Assembly (NCBI GenBank): GCA_049970095.1
Contig: JBMFNP010000005.1
Location: 1 to 58,315, forward strand
Reading direction: 5' to 3'
DNA length: 58,315 bases
DNA from: SKW197 sp049970095
GTDB taxonomy: Archaea > Thermoplasmatota > Thermoplasmata > Lutacidiplasmatales > SKW197
The first letter of the stretch is position 1. Each line of letters starts with the position of its first letter. Of this stretch, positions 7,780-16,950 are shown one piece after another. The notes below the pieces were generated by a model. The model had not been told where the DNA came from, did not search any database, and saw only the letters and a list, made by a program, of their open reading frames with translations. A program made the position numbers and the translations under genes.

Positions 7780-8877
7780 ATGAAGGAAATATATATAAAA
7801 TCCCTCACAAAAACAGGAAGTGGCACCTTTGCCATTTACCTCCCCAAAGAGTGGATAAAAAGCATCTTACCAGAATGGAAAGATGAGAAAAAATACCAAG
7901 TCTATCTGAGAGTGCTTGAGCGTGCATTATTAATTTTGCCACCAATAAAAAGCGTTGAAAAGGAAATTGTGATACCAGAGACAGGAAAAAGAGAGACCAA
8001 ACAGGCACTTATATCTGGATATGTAAGGGGATATTCACACTTCTCGCTGAGGACTGAAAAGGGGCTCAAGGAAGAGAGCATTCTGGAGGCAAGGAATGTG
8101 ATGCGATTTCTGGATGAAACGCTGGTGACAACTACAGATGAACATAAAATAGAATTTGTTGATAGATTTGTGGAAAAGGAATTTAATCTTGATGAAGCTG
8201 TTTCCCTTCTCTTTGATAGGGTGCATGACGCAATGAGCCTCTCTCTTGAAATTCTCACATACTTTGATTTAAACCCGGAACGCACAATTCACCTGATGCA
8301 GATGCTTGCTGCAATTGAGGATAGGGATATTGACAGAGGGGTTTACCAAATAATAAGAAATATTTCAAGGCTCAACTTCAAATTCCGGAGTTTCATAGAA
8401 CTGAATTACATTGTGCTCATAAATGACATTCTTGAACGGCTGGGCGATTCTTCAATTGGAATTGCTGAACTGGTATGCGATATTTATGGAATTCCGAGGG
8501 CGCATCTCACATATCCGTATGAAATCCTCATGAAGGAGTTCCATAAACCCCATTTTCCTGAGTGCGTGGCGGAGCTGAAACAGGAGTATCTTAATGCCCT
8601 CAAGAACTCGCTTAATCTTCTGCCTGAAATTAAGGGGTATGTGCAGAAGCGCGATGGAATTTCCGCCCTGAGAATGAAGTTGAAGTTAAGTGAGGAAAGA
8701 GGGAATACAGATAAACACATATTTGAAATCCAATCCAGAATAAAATTCCCTAGACCAGAAAACAGGGAAAGAGGAATTCTCCTCTCCATCCTCCAACTTG
8801 CTCACCGTATTCGTGAATTTCAGACGCGGCTGGAGAGCATCTGCGAACAAACTGCACTATTCTGGTATTCTTCGTAG
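7780..8877 (+). CDS. AbrB-like DNA-binding / PhoU-domain regulator
   Basis: 365 residues. The N-terminal ~50 residues (SLTKTGSGTFAIYLPKEWIK, then RVLERALLILPP) match the swapped-hairpin AbrB/SpoVT DNA-binding fold often fused to PhoU in archaea. The remainder is helical with PhoU-like acidic/helix patterns (for example DRVHDAMSLSLEILTYF and NDILERLGDSSIGIAELV). Family members regulate phosphate uptake or other promoters. Three palindromic elements directly upstream suggest autoregulation and control of the divergent small gene. A GGAGG at 7774-7778 is very close to the ATG. No phosphate transporter lies nearby, so the regulon cannot be read from context. Confidence 0.85.
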   Translation: MKEIYIKSLTKTGSGTFAIYLPKEWIKSILPEWKDEKKYQVYLRVLERALLILPPIKSVEKEIVIPETGKRETKQALISGYVRGYSHFSLRTEKGLKEESILEARNVMRFLDETLVTTTDEHKIEFVDRFVEKEFNLDEAVSLLFDRVHDAMSLSLEILTYFDLNPERTIHLMQMLAAIEDRDIDRGVYQIIRNISRLNFKFRSFIELNYIVLINDILERLGDSSIGIAELVCDIYGIPRAHLTYPYEILMKEFHKPHFPECVAELKQEYLNALKNSLNLLPEIKGYVQKRDGISALRMKLKLSEERGNTDKHIFEIQSRIKFPRPENRERGILLSILQLAHRIREFQTRLESICEQTALFWYSS

Positions 8878-8914
8878 AGGTAAATATTTATTACAGAATG
8901 TATTGTGATAACTG

Positions 8915-11488
8915 ATGGAGAACCTATCCCATGAGAGTTTACCCTTTGTGGGTAGAAGCAAGGAGATTGCTCAGTTAATAGAAATCCTTGAAAACACTAA
9001 AAATGGCTCAGGTAGCATCACATTTATAACTGGGGCAGTGGGCATCGGAAAAACCAGATTACTGGAGATTGCTGAAAATTATGCAATTGCCGAAGAATTC
9101 ACGGTTCTTAAAGGCAGAGGACTTGATGAAAATTCTGTTCCCTTTCTGCCTTTCAGAGACGCCATGAAAAATATAGATACTGCAAGTGGTGAGAGTATCC
9201 TCCCTATCGGACTTTCTGTGGTCAATGAGGAACTGGAAACTGAAGCGATTGACATAAACAGGGAGCGGTACCGTGTCTATGAGAAATTTCATGCCAAATT
9301 AAAAGCCCTGATGGAAAAAAAACCCCTTCTTATCATAATTGATGATGTTCACTGGGCTGATAGAGAATCCCTCAATCTTCTTGCATACCTTGCCAGATTC
9401 GTTTCTCAGGAAAGATTTTCAATTTTCTGTGCATATCCAGACGACTATCTCACCCTTAAAAAATCAAAGCATTTACAAGAAATAATTGAAAAATTGGTAA
9501 TAAATCGCTGGGTATGCTCTCTGCGCCTGGGACACCTGAAAATAGAAGATGCTGGTGTACTCTTAGAGGCCCTTCTTCAGACCTGGAAAATTCCAGATGA
9601 ACTTTTAAGGGTGATTTATGAAAAAACAGAGGGAAATCCTCTCTACATTGAGGAGATGGCACATGTGGTGCTTACACAAGGATTCTATGACCCTCGTTCA
9701 AGAAGGATAAAAAGGGTTTTGAGCGAACTTACAATCCCCCAAAATATTGCTACGCTTGTAAAAAGCAGAATTGAGCTTTTGCCAGAAAATGCAAAAAAAC
9801 TCCTGGGATGCGCTGCAATTCTCGGGAGAAGGTTCAGATACCCGCACATTCAGAGATTGAGTGAATTGCCAGAAGAGGAACTTATTTCTGCACTTGAGTT
9901 ACTGGTGGGAAGCGGGTACATAGTTGAGGAAAAAGGCATGCCAGACACTTATAGATTCTCCCACAACATTTTTTATGAGGTGAGTTATGGGATGCAAACA
10001 GGGCTCCGAAGAAAGATTTTTCATGAAAAGGCAGCGAAGATTTTTGAGGAAACCGAGAGAGAGAGTGAAGAAGGGCGCATTGCAATTGCTACACATTACT
10101 GGCTCGCTTGCAACTATGAAAAATGCGCCTATGCCTCAATTCAGGTCGCAAGGGAACTGCTTGGAAAATACGCAGTGGAGGACGCAATCAAGTATGCAAA
10201 GATGGCAAATGATTGCATGCAATTGTGCAAGATAAATGACGCAACACTAATGATTGATGCCAGAATGCTCATGGCTGATGGAAAAATGCTCCTCTCTTTA
10301 TGGGAAGATGCAATAGGGGATCTTATTGAGGGAAGAAACATAGCAAGAGCAAACAATGAAGAAAAAACAGAAGTGAAAATTCTGTTGAAACTTGCGTTTG
10401 CAGAGCAGAAAAGGGGGAATCCAGAGGCTGCAATATACATCCTTACAGAGGCTCTTGAAATTGCCAGAAATAGAGAACTTCATCAGGATGTTGGAAGAAT
10501 TTATAGAATGCTGGGTTTTATCTATGAAAAGCGTGGAGATTACACTGTTGCAGAAACATACTATTTGAAGAGCATGGAAATTTCTGATAAATATTCTGAT
10601 GAAATAGAATCTGCTGAAGTTTATCACAGATACGGGACAAATCTGATGATGAGGGGAAGAACAGAGGAAGCAAAGGAATACCTGCAGAAATCTGCAGAGT
10701 TGCGGAAAAAACACAATCTTCTAACTGCACTTGCGAACACATACAATGACTTAGGTGCACTTTATGCGACCATTGGCAAACCCCAGGAAGCAATTGGATA
10801 TTATGTAATGGCAAAGGAGATTTTTGAAAAAACGCATGATATCAGTGGGCAGGCATTTATATACAATAACCTGGGAGTAATTTACCATGATGCTGGCAAC
10901 TGGGAAAGGGCAATGGAATTTTACAGAAAGGACTATGAAACCAACACAAAACTTGGGAACAAATGGGACTACCTTGTATCTGCTAGCAACATTGCCAACC
11001 TTTACAAGGACATGGGTGATTTTGAAAAGGCAAAGGAATTTTACAGCATATCTTTGAAGGTGTCTGCAGAGCTCGGAGAAAAACGCATTTCCACAAAAGT
11101 GCTTGCGAATCTTGGTGTAGTGTATGCAAATGAAGGAAACATGGAAAGCGCAAAAAATTATCTGGATAATGCTCTCTCCAATGCAGAGCATCTGCATGCG
11201 CCAGAAGTTAGTGGTGCGGTTTATCTCAACTATGGGATTTTCGCAAGAATTACAAAAAAATATGAGGAGGCTGACAGTTATTTTAAAAAAGCCCTTGAAA
11301 TCTACCAGCAAATGGGGGCAAATGGAGACATTGCTGCAACACAACTGGAAATGGGAATTCTTGAAAAAGAGCGCGGAAACATGCAAAAGGCAAAGGAATT
11401 GCTGGCAACAGCGCTTGCATACTTTGAGAAAACTGGCGTCAGAAAAGCAGTTGAGAGAATTAAAAAAGAACTTGAGCAAATCCAATAG
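8915..11488 (+). CDS. STAND ATPase with C-terminal TPR array
   Basis: 857 residues. FVGRSKEIAQL near the N terminus starts an AAA_16 ATPase domain with Walker A GAVGIGKT (residues 40-47) and Walker B LLIIIDDVHWAD (about 135-146); a winged-helix-like region and a helical bridge follow. From about residue 440 there are around ten TPR-like repeats with the A...Y..LG..Y...G....A pattern. It resembles the MalT/AfsR-type STAND switches, but I see no obvious DNA-binding tail. AAATATTTATTA (8882-8893) lies about 27 bases before ATG 8915, indicating a leaderless start. The secreted propeller gene follows after 20 bases. It is a paralog of the partial gene at 1-642. Confidence 0.9.
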   Translation: MENLSHESLPFVGRSKEIAQLIEILENTKNGSGSITFITGAVGIGKTRLLEIAENYAIAEEFTVLKGRGLDENSVPFLPFRDAMKNIDTASGESILPIGLSVVNEELETEAIDINRERYRVYEKFHAKLKALMEKKPLLIIIDDVHWADRESLNLLAYLARFVSQERFSIFCAYPDDYLTLKKSKHLQEIIEKLVINRWVCSLRLGHLKIEDAGVLLEALLQTWKIPDELLRVIYEKTEGNPLYIEEMAHVVLTQGFYDPRSRRIKRVLSELTIPQNIATLVKSRIELLPENAKKLLGCAAILGRRFRYPHIQRLSELPEEELISALELLVGSGYIVEEKGMPDTYRFSHNIFYEVSYGMQTGLRRKIFHEKAAKIFEETERESEEGRIAIATHYWLACNYEKCAYASIQVARELLGKYAVEDAIKYAKMANDCMQLCKINDATLMIDARMLMADGKMLLSLWEDAIGDLIEGRNIARANNEEKTEVKILLKLAFAEQKRGNPEAAIYILTEALEIARNRELHQDVGRIYRMLGFIYEKRGDYTVAETYYLKSMEISDKYSDEIESAEVYHRYGTNLMMRGRTEEAKEYLQKSAELRKKHNLLTALANTYNDLGALYATIGKPQEAIGYYVMAKEIFEKTHDISGQAFIYNNLGVIYHDAGNWERAMEFYRKDYETNTKLGNKWDYLVSASNIANLYKDMGDFEKAKEFYSISLKVSAELGEKRISTKVLANLGVVYANEGNMESAKNYLDNALSNAEHLHAPEVSGAVYLNYGIFARITKKYEEADSYFKKALEIYQQMGANGDIAATQLEMGILEKERGNMQKAKELLATALAYFEKTGVRKAVERIKKELEQIQ

Positions 11489-11508
11489 AAAACGAGATAG
11501 TGGAAGAT

Positions 11509-13344
11509 ATGCAAGAGAAGAAAAAAGTTTTTACAGAATTCTTCCTCCTCTTTTCTGTCATTATTACCCTTTGCCAGTGCCAGTTAGTCGCTGGAGACAC
11601 ATCACACATCCAGCAACATACGGATTTCTGGGGAATGTACCAGCACGATGCAGCCAGAAGTGGTTTCATAGATGCTTCCATTCCATCCCAGATAGAACCA
11701 TTGTGGAATCTCTCTTCAGAAGGATTTTCCACAGCGGTAATTGTTACAGATGGGGATTATGCATATGCAACATGGCAATCTGGCAAAGTTATTGGAATTC
11801 TTGTGAAAACCGGGAAAATTGCATGGGAATGCGCACTGAAGTGGCAGGTGCCTGCCACCCCCATCATCCTTGGCAATTATCTGATTGCAGGTAATACTGA
11901 AGGAGAACTATATTTTATTGAACGGTTCTCTGGCTACATCTATAAAACCCTAAATGTGGGGCACCCATCTACGCACCCTCTTCTTTACGCAGAGAACTAT
12001 ATTCTTGTTGCGGGAGAGACAGAGGTTAGCTGGGTGGACGCAAACGGCACCCTAACAAACACTCTTGTCTTCAATAAAAGTGTAACATGTGCTCCCATAA
12101 TTTACCTGGGGCGCACCTATGTTGTAATTGAAGATGAAATCCTTTCCTTTTTAAACTGGACACTGGTATGGGAGAGACACATTGCAGGGAGCATTTCTTC
12201 AATTATGGGTGCAGGTGGAAAAATAATAGTTACCACAGAAAATGGCGCCATGTTTGCACTCAATGCCCTCACTGGAAGTACTGCATGGGAGATTACACTC
12301 GGGTGCCCTATTTATGCTGCACCAGCCTATTATAACGGGTTATTGTTCGCCGCAACCTATAATGGGACAGTATATTCTATTTTCATTGCAGACGGCTCCC
12401 AAATATGGAACAAATCCCTGGCTGGAGAATGCACACTCTCTCCAGTAGTAAACAAAGATAGTGTGCTTGTAGCGGCAGATAATGTTTTATATTGCCTCTT
12501 ACAAAGCACTGGTATAACACGCTGGGCATATGAAATGAAAACAAAAATCATTTCAGGTATCTCAATGGTTGCTTCTTATATATTCCTATATGAAAGCGGG
12601 GGAACATTTTACTGCCTCACTGCACCCCCTCCCGAACTCAAGATTACCACAAGCCCCAGCACACTTACGGTATATGAGCGCCTTCAAATTAAAATTTCTT
12701 TTATGGTGATTGCGGGTAGTGTTCCTGCAGAAAATGCCCGTATGTTTTTTTCAGTTGAACTCGGAATCCTTTCAAATTATTCTGGTCAAACTGGTGTTGA
12801 TGGATTTTTCACCTTGATTTACACAGCACCACCCTCAAAAACAATGCAGAATATTACGCTCCACTGTACTGCAATCTTTCCAGAATACAGGGTCACCGAA
12901 AGAAATTTCACGATTACTGTGCTCCCACAACCCGAAGTGCATCTGAGTTTTGCTGCAACCCAGAACCCTGTAGAAAGCGGATGCACCCAGTTCATCACAC
13001 TCCAGGTATTCAGAGATGGAAAACCAGTTCCAAATGCAAAGGTGTACATTTATAACAACGACAGCAATCTTATTACGGAAGGTTATACAGACAGAAATGG
13101 CACTTTCTCTTTTGCATATCAAACACCAAGTGTCAATCAGGAAACAAAGATCCAGCTGGTAGCAAGAGTTTATGGACCCCAGGATGCAATGTTTATAGAG
13201 AAAGTCGCAACCCTAAACATAACCGTGGTTCCTTCTCATGAAAAAACTGCTGGCTCACTGGTGTATGTGGCAATTGGGATTTCCCTATTCCTTATTTTGA
13301 TTTTCCTCGCAATCAATTTCAAAACAAAAGTCATGCTTAAATAA
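11509..13344 (+). CDS. secreted, membrane-anchored PQQ-type beta-propeller protein
   Basis: About 611 residues. An N-terminal hydrophobic segment (FFLLFSVIITLCQCQLVAG) looks like a signal peptide. Residues about 50-370 carry propeller repeats with the PQQ/PQQ-like pattern (ALNALTGSTAWE, IFIADGSQIWNKSL, LLQSTGITRWAYEM). Two Ig/transthyretin-like domains follow (about 380-580; note VPNAKVYIYNND and DRNGTFSFAY). The C terminus has a transmembrane helix (LVYVAIGISLFLILIFLAI) and a short basic tail, so most of the protein is outside the cell. A GTG at 11500 is in frame; ATG 11509 is as likely. The 20-base gap to the upstream STAND gene suggests co-transcription. The substrate is unknown. Confidence 0.85.
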   Translation: MQEKKKVFTEFFLLFSVIITLCQCQLVAGDTSHIQQHTDFWGMYQHDAARSGFIDASIPSQIEPLWNLSSEGFSTAVIVTDGDYAYATWQSGKVIGILVKTGKIAWECALKWQVPATPIILGNYLIAGNTEGELYFIERFSGYIYKTLNVGHPSTHPLLYAENYILVAGETEVSWVDANGTLTNTLVFNKSVTCAPIIYLGRTYVVIEDEILSFLNWTLVWERHIAGSISSIMGAGGKIIVTTENGAMFALNALTGSTAWEITLGCPIYAAPAYYNGLLFAATYNGTVYSIFIADGSQIWNKSLAGECTLSPVVNKDSVLVAADNVLYCLLQSTGITRWAYEMKTKIISGISMVASYIFLYESGGTFYCLTAPPPELKITTSPSTLTVYERLQIKISFMVIAGSVPAENARMFFSVELGILSNYSGQTGVDGFFTLIYTAPPSKTMQNITLHCTAIFPEYRVTERNFTITVLPQPEVHLSFAATQNPVESGCTQFITLQVFRDGKPVPNAKVYIYNNDSNLITEGYTDRNGTFSFAYQTPSVNQETKIQLVARVYGPQDAMFIEKVATLNITVVPSHEKTAGSLVYVAIGISLFLILIFLAINFKTKVMLK

Positions 13345-13365
13345 CACGAATGTTTTTTCATGCTC

Positions 13366-14199
13366 ATGAACATTGAGGATGTGAAGGTGTGTGTGCTCAG
13401 AATAGAGGGGACAAACTGTGAGCAGGAAATGGCAGAATGTTTCAAGCGTCTTGGTGCGAAACCAGAAATTGTGCATCTCAAACAACTTACTGGTGAGTGT
13501 GCTGCAGAGCGGCAGAGAAAACTGAGGGATTATCATATTTTAATGTTGCCTGGTGGATTCTCCTCTGGCGACTATGTAAGGGCAGGTGCAATATTTGCAG
13601 CAAGAATGAAAAAAAATCTTTTGCAGGATTTGATTGAATTTGTGGAAAAGGGAAATCCTGTTGGAGGAATCTGCAATGGATTTCAGGTGTTGGTGGAACT
13701 CGGGTTGCTGCCAGGCATAGACAAAACTTACTCTGAGGTGCCGGAAATCGCACTTGGAATAAATGATTCTGCAAGATTTGAGTGCAGGCCCACATATGTG
13801 AAATGCGAAAATTCTGGCAAGTGCGTATTTACAAGGAATATCAGGAAGGGGAGAAACCTTCTCATTCCTTCTGCACATGCGGAAGGAAAACTAATATTGC
13901 CAGAACTCAATGGCGAAGAAATGCTCAAAAAAATGATTGAGAATGACCAGATTGTTTTCAGATATGTGGACTACATGGGAAATTATGCCGGTTATCCCTG
14001 GAACCCTAATGGCTCAGTTTATAACATTGCGGGCATATGCAACAGCACTGGTAATGTATTTGGAATGATGCCACATCCGGAAAGGGTGTATTACCGCATA
14101 CAGCATCCTGACTGGACACAGAACGACATTGGTGAAAATGTGGGTGATGGAAGGGGTGTGTTTGAAAGCGTTCTCACCTATGTGACGAAAAAATTTTAA
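13366..14199 (+). CDS. purQ: phosphoribosylformylglycinamidine synthase subunit PurQ
   Basis: Glutaminase subunit of FGAM synthase (purine synthesis, step 4). About 277 residues, a class I glutamine amidotransferase. Visible: VLRIEGTNCEQE at the start, LPGGFSSGDYVRAG, the nucleophile elbow GGICNGFQ with its catalytic Cys, and FGMMPHPERVYY with the His-Glu pair. The length fits the longer PurQ form. CTTAAATAAC at 13335-13344, inside the end of the previous gene, lies about 25 bases before ATG 13366, which I prefer over ATG 13360. PurL and PurS are not in the window. Confidence 0.93.
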   Translation: MNIEDVKVCVLRIEGTNCEQEMAECFKRLGAKPEIVHLKQLTGECAAERQRKLRDYHILMLPGGFSSGDYVRAGAIFAARMKKNLLQDLIEFVEKGNPVGGICNGFQVLVELGLLPGIDKTYSEVPEIALGINDSARFECRPTYVKCENSGKCVFTRNIRKGRNLLIPSAHAEGKLILPELNGEEMLKKMIENDQIVFRYVDYMGNYAGYPWNPNGSVYNIAGICNSTGNVFGMMPHPERVYYRIQHPDWTQNDIGENVGDGRGVFESVLTYVTKKF

Positions 14200-15731
14200 T
14201 CTTTTACCCAGAATTCTCCAATTTCAGAGCTAACAGCATTAACTAATTCTCTGCTCCCAATCAACTCAGCGATTTTCTGAATTTCTGGGTAGAGCACACG
14301 ATCATCCTCAAGGTGTGGCACATGTTTTCTCACAATCTCCCATGCCTTCAGAACCCCAATGCCAGGTTTGAGGGGTCTATGAAAATCCAGTCCCTGGGAA
14401 GCACATAAAATTTCAATTGCAAGAATATTCTGGACATTTTTGCATATCTGGAGGCATTTTCTTGCGGCAGTGGTGCCCATGCTCACATGGTCTTCCTGAT
14501 TTGCTGATGTGGGAATAGTATCTGCACTTGCTGGATGTGCGAGAATTTTGTTTTCAGAAGCAAGGGAGGCAGCCACATATTGTGGAATCATGTAGCCTGA
14601 ATGCAGCCCCCCTTTTTCGGTGAGGAATGGAGGCAGTCCGCTCAGATGTGCATCTACAAGGCGCGCAATTCTCCTCTCAGAGAAATTTCCGAGTGTAGTA
14701 AGTGCGATTCCCAGGTAATCCATTGCAAGTGCTATGGGTTCACCATGGAAGTTCCCGCATGAAAGAGATGTGCCATCTGGTAAGATAAGGGGGTTATCAG
14801 TAACAGAGTTCATTTCTATCTCTACAATTTTTCGCACATAGTCAATCGTATCCTTTACTGCGCCAATTACCTGGGGTGCACATCGGATCGTGTAGGCATC
14901 CTGGACTTTGCTGCAATTCCTGTGAGATTCAAGAATTTCACTGTTTGCCAGTATTCTCATAAAAATCCTTGCACATGCCCCCTGCCCTCTGTGAGCCCTT
15001 ACCCTTGAAACTTCCTCACGAAACGCCTGGTTTGTGCCTTTGAGTGCTTCCAGAGACATCATACATCCTATAATTGCTGACTCTAGCAGGGTTTGCGAGG
15101 CGTCCACTGCAAAGCCAGCAATGGCTGTCATCACACTGGTACCATTGATTAACGCAAGTCCCTCCTTCGCCTCAAGCTTCAGGGGTTCCAGACGCTCAGC
15201 CTTCAATGCTTTTTCTGCAGACACAATTTTTCCTTTGTACAACACCTTACCTTCACCAATCAACGCAAGTGCCATCATTGCGAGGGGTGCAAGGTCTCCA
15301 CTGGCACCCACGGAGCCTTGCTCATACACCACTGGAGTGATGCCCCTGTTTAGCATTTCCACAAGCAATTTGACAATTTCCAGGCGGACACCTGAATACC
15401 CTTTCGCAAATGTATTTGCACGGAGAAGCAAAATGCCTCGCACAATTTCTTCGCTGAGCGGTGCTCCCACTGCACATGCATGACTGCGTACCAGGTTCTC
15501 CTGAAGTTTGAGAATATCTTCTCTTGGAATTACCACCTGACAGAGCTCCCCGAAACCTGTTTTTATTCCGTAGGCCATTTCTTTGCTGGCGATAATCTTC
15601 TCAATTGCCTTTCTGGATGCCTTTATCTTTTCCACTGCAGATGGTGCAATTCCTACCTTCCGCCTGTGCCTGGAAATCTGGATAAATTTGGGTATTGTAA
15701 GATGCTCACCATCGATTTTAAGAATTTGCAT
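14196..15731 (-). CDS. hutH: histidine ammonia-lyase
   Basis: Converts histidine to urocanate and ammonia. About 511 residues, the usual size. The MIO cofactor tripeptide Ala-Ser-Gly lies at 143-145 within GSVGASGDLAPL; YGIKTGFGEL near residue 55 and SANQEDHVSMGT in the C-terminal half are family signatures. The open frame extends to 15791, but the TATA-like AAATATTTACC (about 15751-15761) lies about 25 bases before ATG 15731, and the family start MQILKIDGEHL fits there. It overlaps the purQ 3' end by 4 bases (convergent). No other hut gene is in the window, so a full histidine pathway cannot be assumed. Confidence 0.94.
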   Translation of the reverse strand: MQILKIDGEHLTIPKFIQISRHRRKVGIAPSAVEKIKASRKAIEKIIASKEMAYGIKTGFGELCQVVIPREDILKLQENLVRSHACAVGAPLSEEIVRGILLLRANTFAKGYSGVRLEIVKLLVEMLNRGITPVVYEQGSVGASGDLAPLAMMALALIGEGKVLYKGKIVSAEKALKAERLEPLKLEAKEGLALINGTSVMTAIAGFAVDASQTLLESAIIGCMMSLEALKGTNQAFREEVSRVRAHRGQGACARIFMRILANSEILESHRNCSKVQDAYTIRCAPQVIGAVKDTIDYVRKIVEIEMNSVTDNPLILPDGTSLSCGNFHGEPIALAMDYLGIALTTLGNFSERRIARLVDAHLSGLPPFLTEKGGLHSGYMIPQYVAASLASENKILAHPASADTIPTSANQEDHVSMGTTAARKCLQICKNVQNILAIEILCASQGLDFHRPLKPGIGVLKAWEIVRKHVPHLEDDRVLYPEIQKIAELIGSRELVNAVSSEIGEFWVKD

Positions 15732-15843
15732 GAAACATAGATAGCATGGTGGTAAATATTTGTTTTCAAGGAGTGGTTCCCTTCGCCACAAGCTTTAATA
15801 TTCTCCGATATTTTGTGTATCCCAAGAAAACAAAGGGTTCTAA

Positions 15844-15915
15844 GGGCCGGTAGATCAGTGGAAGATCGCTCGCTTGGCATGCGAGAGGTCGCGAGTTCAA
15901 ATCTCGCCCGGTCCA
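15844..15915 (+). tRNA. tRNA-Ala (anticodon GGC)
   Basis: A 72-base cloverleaf. The acceptor GGGCCGG pairs with CCGGTCC with one G-U, the anticodon arm CTCGC-TTGGCAT-GCGAG exposes GGC, the T arm is GCGAGTTCAAATCTCGC, and the discriminator is A. No intron and no encoded CCA. A TATA-like CGATATTTTGTG (15804-15815) lies about 30-35 bases upstream. Confidence 0.96.
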
Positions 15916-15938
15916 TTTTTAATTTTAGAAAAGATTAA

Positions 15939-16049
15939 TGTCGGGGACGGGATTTGAACCCGTGGCCCCCGGATCTCTCCGGAAGCTGATTCATTTCGTG
16001 TGAAATTACCCTATGAGTCCGATGCTCCACCAGGCTGAGCCACCCCGAC
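15939..16049 (-). tRNA. tRNA-Met (anticodon CAT), probably elongator, with 37-base intron
   Basis: Exons 16012-16049 and 15939-15974 join into a 74-base tRNA. The acceptor GTCGGGG pairs with CCCCGAC, the anticodon stem is TCGGA/TCCGG, and the loop CTCATA+A gives anticodon CAT. The intron (15975-16011) sits after position 37, the canonical archaeal site; CTC before the splice site can pair with GAG near the 3' splice site in a bulge-helix-bulge-like fold. The G1-C72 pair argues against an initiator. A tRNA-Ile with modified CAU is the alternative. It starts 12 bases after the S3Ae stop codon and is probably transcribed with it. Confidence 0.9.
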
Positions 16050-16061
16050 AACATTTAAAAT

Positions 16062-16787
16062 TTACTTTTCTGTCTCGGATTCTCCATCTCCTGTTTTTTC
16101 ATCAAGTACTACTGGCTGTTTCTCTTCTGATTCCTCTAACATCTTCTTTTCGGGTTCTGCTCCTGTTATTGCTGACTTCCTGAGGACTTCACTTTTCTTT
16201 ATTTCTATTTTTTTGAGTGGATATACTAGCTTACATGCCTTGCTGAGGATGTTAGTTAATTCTCCAGAAACAATGTCCTTTACCACTTCACTCAGGGTTT
16301 TTTCATTCACAACGCTCTTAAGGGTGTCTGCAATAATCTTACGGATGCTTGCCTCCTGCTTTGATTGAAGATGCTTTTCTGCGATGCTGACTGGCTTTAT
16401 TGCGATTAGCACATTATCCTTTGTTGTAAGTTTATATGAACCCTCTATCTTTGTGCGTCTCCTTCGGGTGAGTCTGCGAATGTAATCTGAGGTAATCTCA
16501 TGTCCCACAAAATCGGTGTAGGCATCAAAACCCTTTACTTCATTTACCTTGAAAAATAACTTTATGTGGGATTTGGAAATGTTTCCAGTTAGGTCCTGGG
16601 CAGATACTTCCTGTTTCCTGCCAAGCATCTTTCCAGGCTCATCAGCAACACTCCTGCCTATCTCAATGTTTCCGAACATTTCAGGTGCAAGGATTCTGTA
16701 TTCCTGTTTTGCTTTCCACTTATCCTTTACTTTTTTTGTAGAGGGTTTCTTAGGCTGCTGTGTCTGTGGCGTTTCTCCTTTGGGCAT
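16062..16787 (-). CDS. rps3ae: ribosomal protein S3Ae (eS1)
   Basis: Small-subunit protein found only in archaea and eukaryotes. About 241 residues with the family core KDKWKAKQEYRILAPEMFGN, then DLTGNISKSHIKLFFKVNEV and DYIRRLTRRRRTKIEGSY. The C-terminal ~45 residues are an acidic low-complexity tail (EPEKKMLEESEEKQP...). The start at 16787 is set by GGAGGAATAAC directly before ATG; the 10 upstream codons in frame are discarded. tRNA-Met follows on the same strand 12 bases after the stop. Confidence 0.96.
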   Translation of the reverse strand: MPKGETPQTQQPKKPSTKKVKDKWKAKQEYRILAPEMFGNIEIGRSVADEPGKMLGRKQEVSAQDLTGNISKSHIKLFFKVNEVKGFDAYTDFVGHEITSDYIRRLTRRRRTKIEGSYKLTTKDNVLIAIKPVSIAEKHLQSKQEASIRKIIADTLKSVVNEKTLSEVVKDIVSGELTNILSKACKLVYPLKKIEIKKSEVLRKSAITGAEPEKKMLEESEEKQPVVLDEKTGDGESETEK

Positions 16788-16950
16788 GTTATTCCTCCTT
16801 GATATTGGAGTGCACAAAAGTCAGGCAATATTTAAAGTTTCTCTGCTGCAGGTGGTATGAACAGCAAATCTCTATGGCCCAATGCATTATGAATGTGTTA
16901 TGATTATTGTTAATGTTAATATTATATACTCACATAGATTACCATCTTTC

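Noticed and set aside
10751..11485. 244-codon minus-strand open frame inside the STAND-TPR gene
   Set aside because: Its Cys/Phe-rich translation arises from TPR codons on the other strand; no promoter or ribosome-binding site.
11124..11894. 256-codon plus-strand open frame spanning the STAND/propeller gene junction
   Set aside because: Out of frame with two well-supported genes, with an unlikely Arg/Trp/Cys composition.
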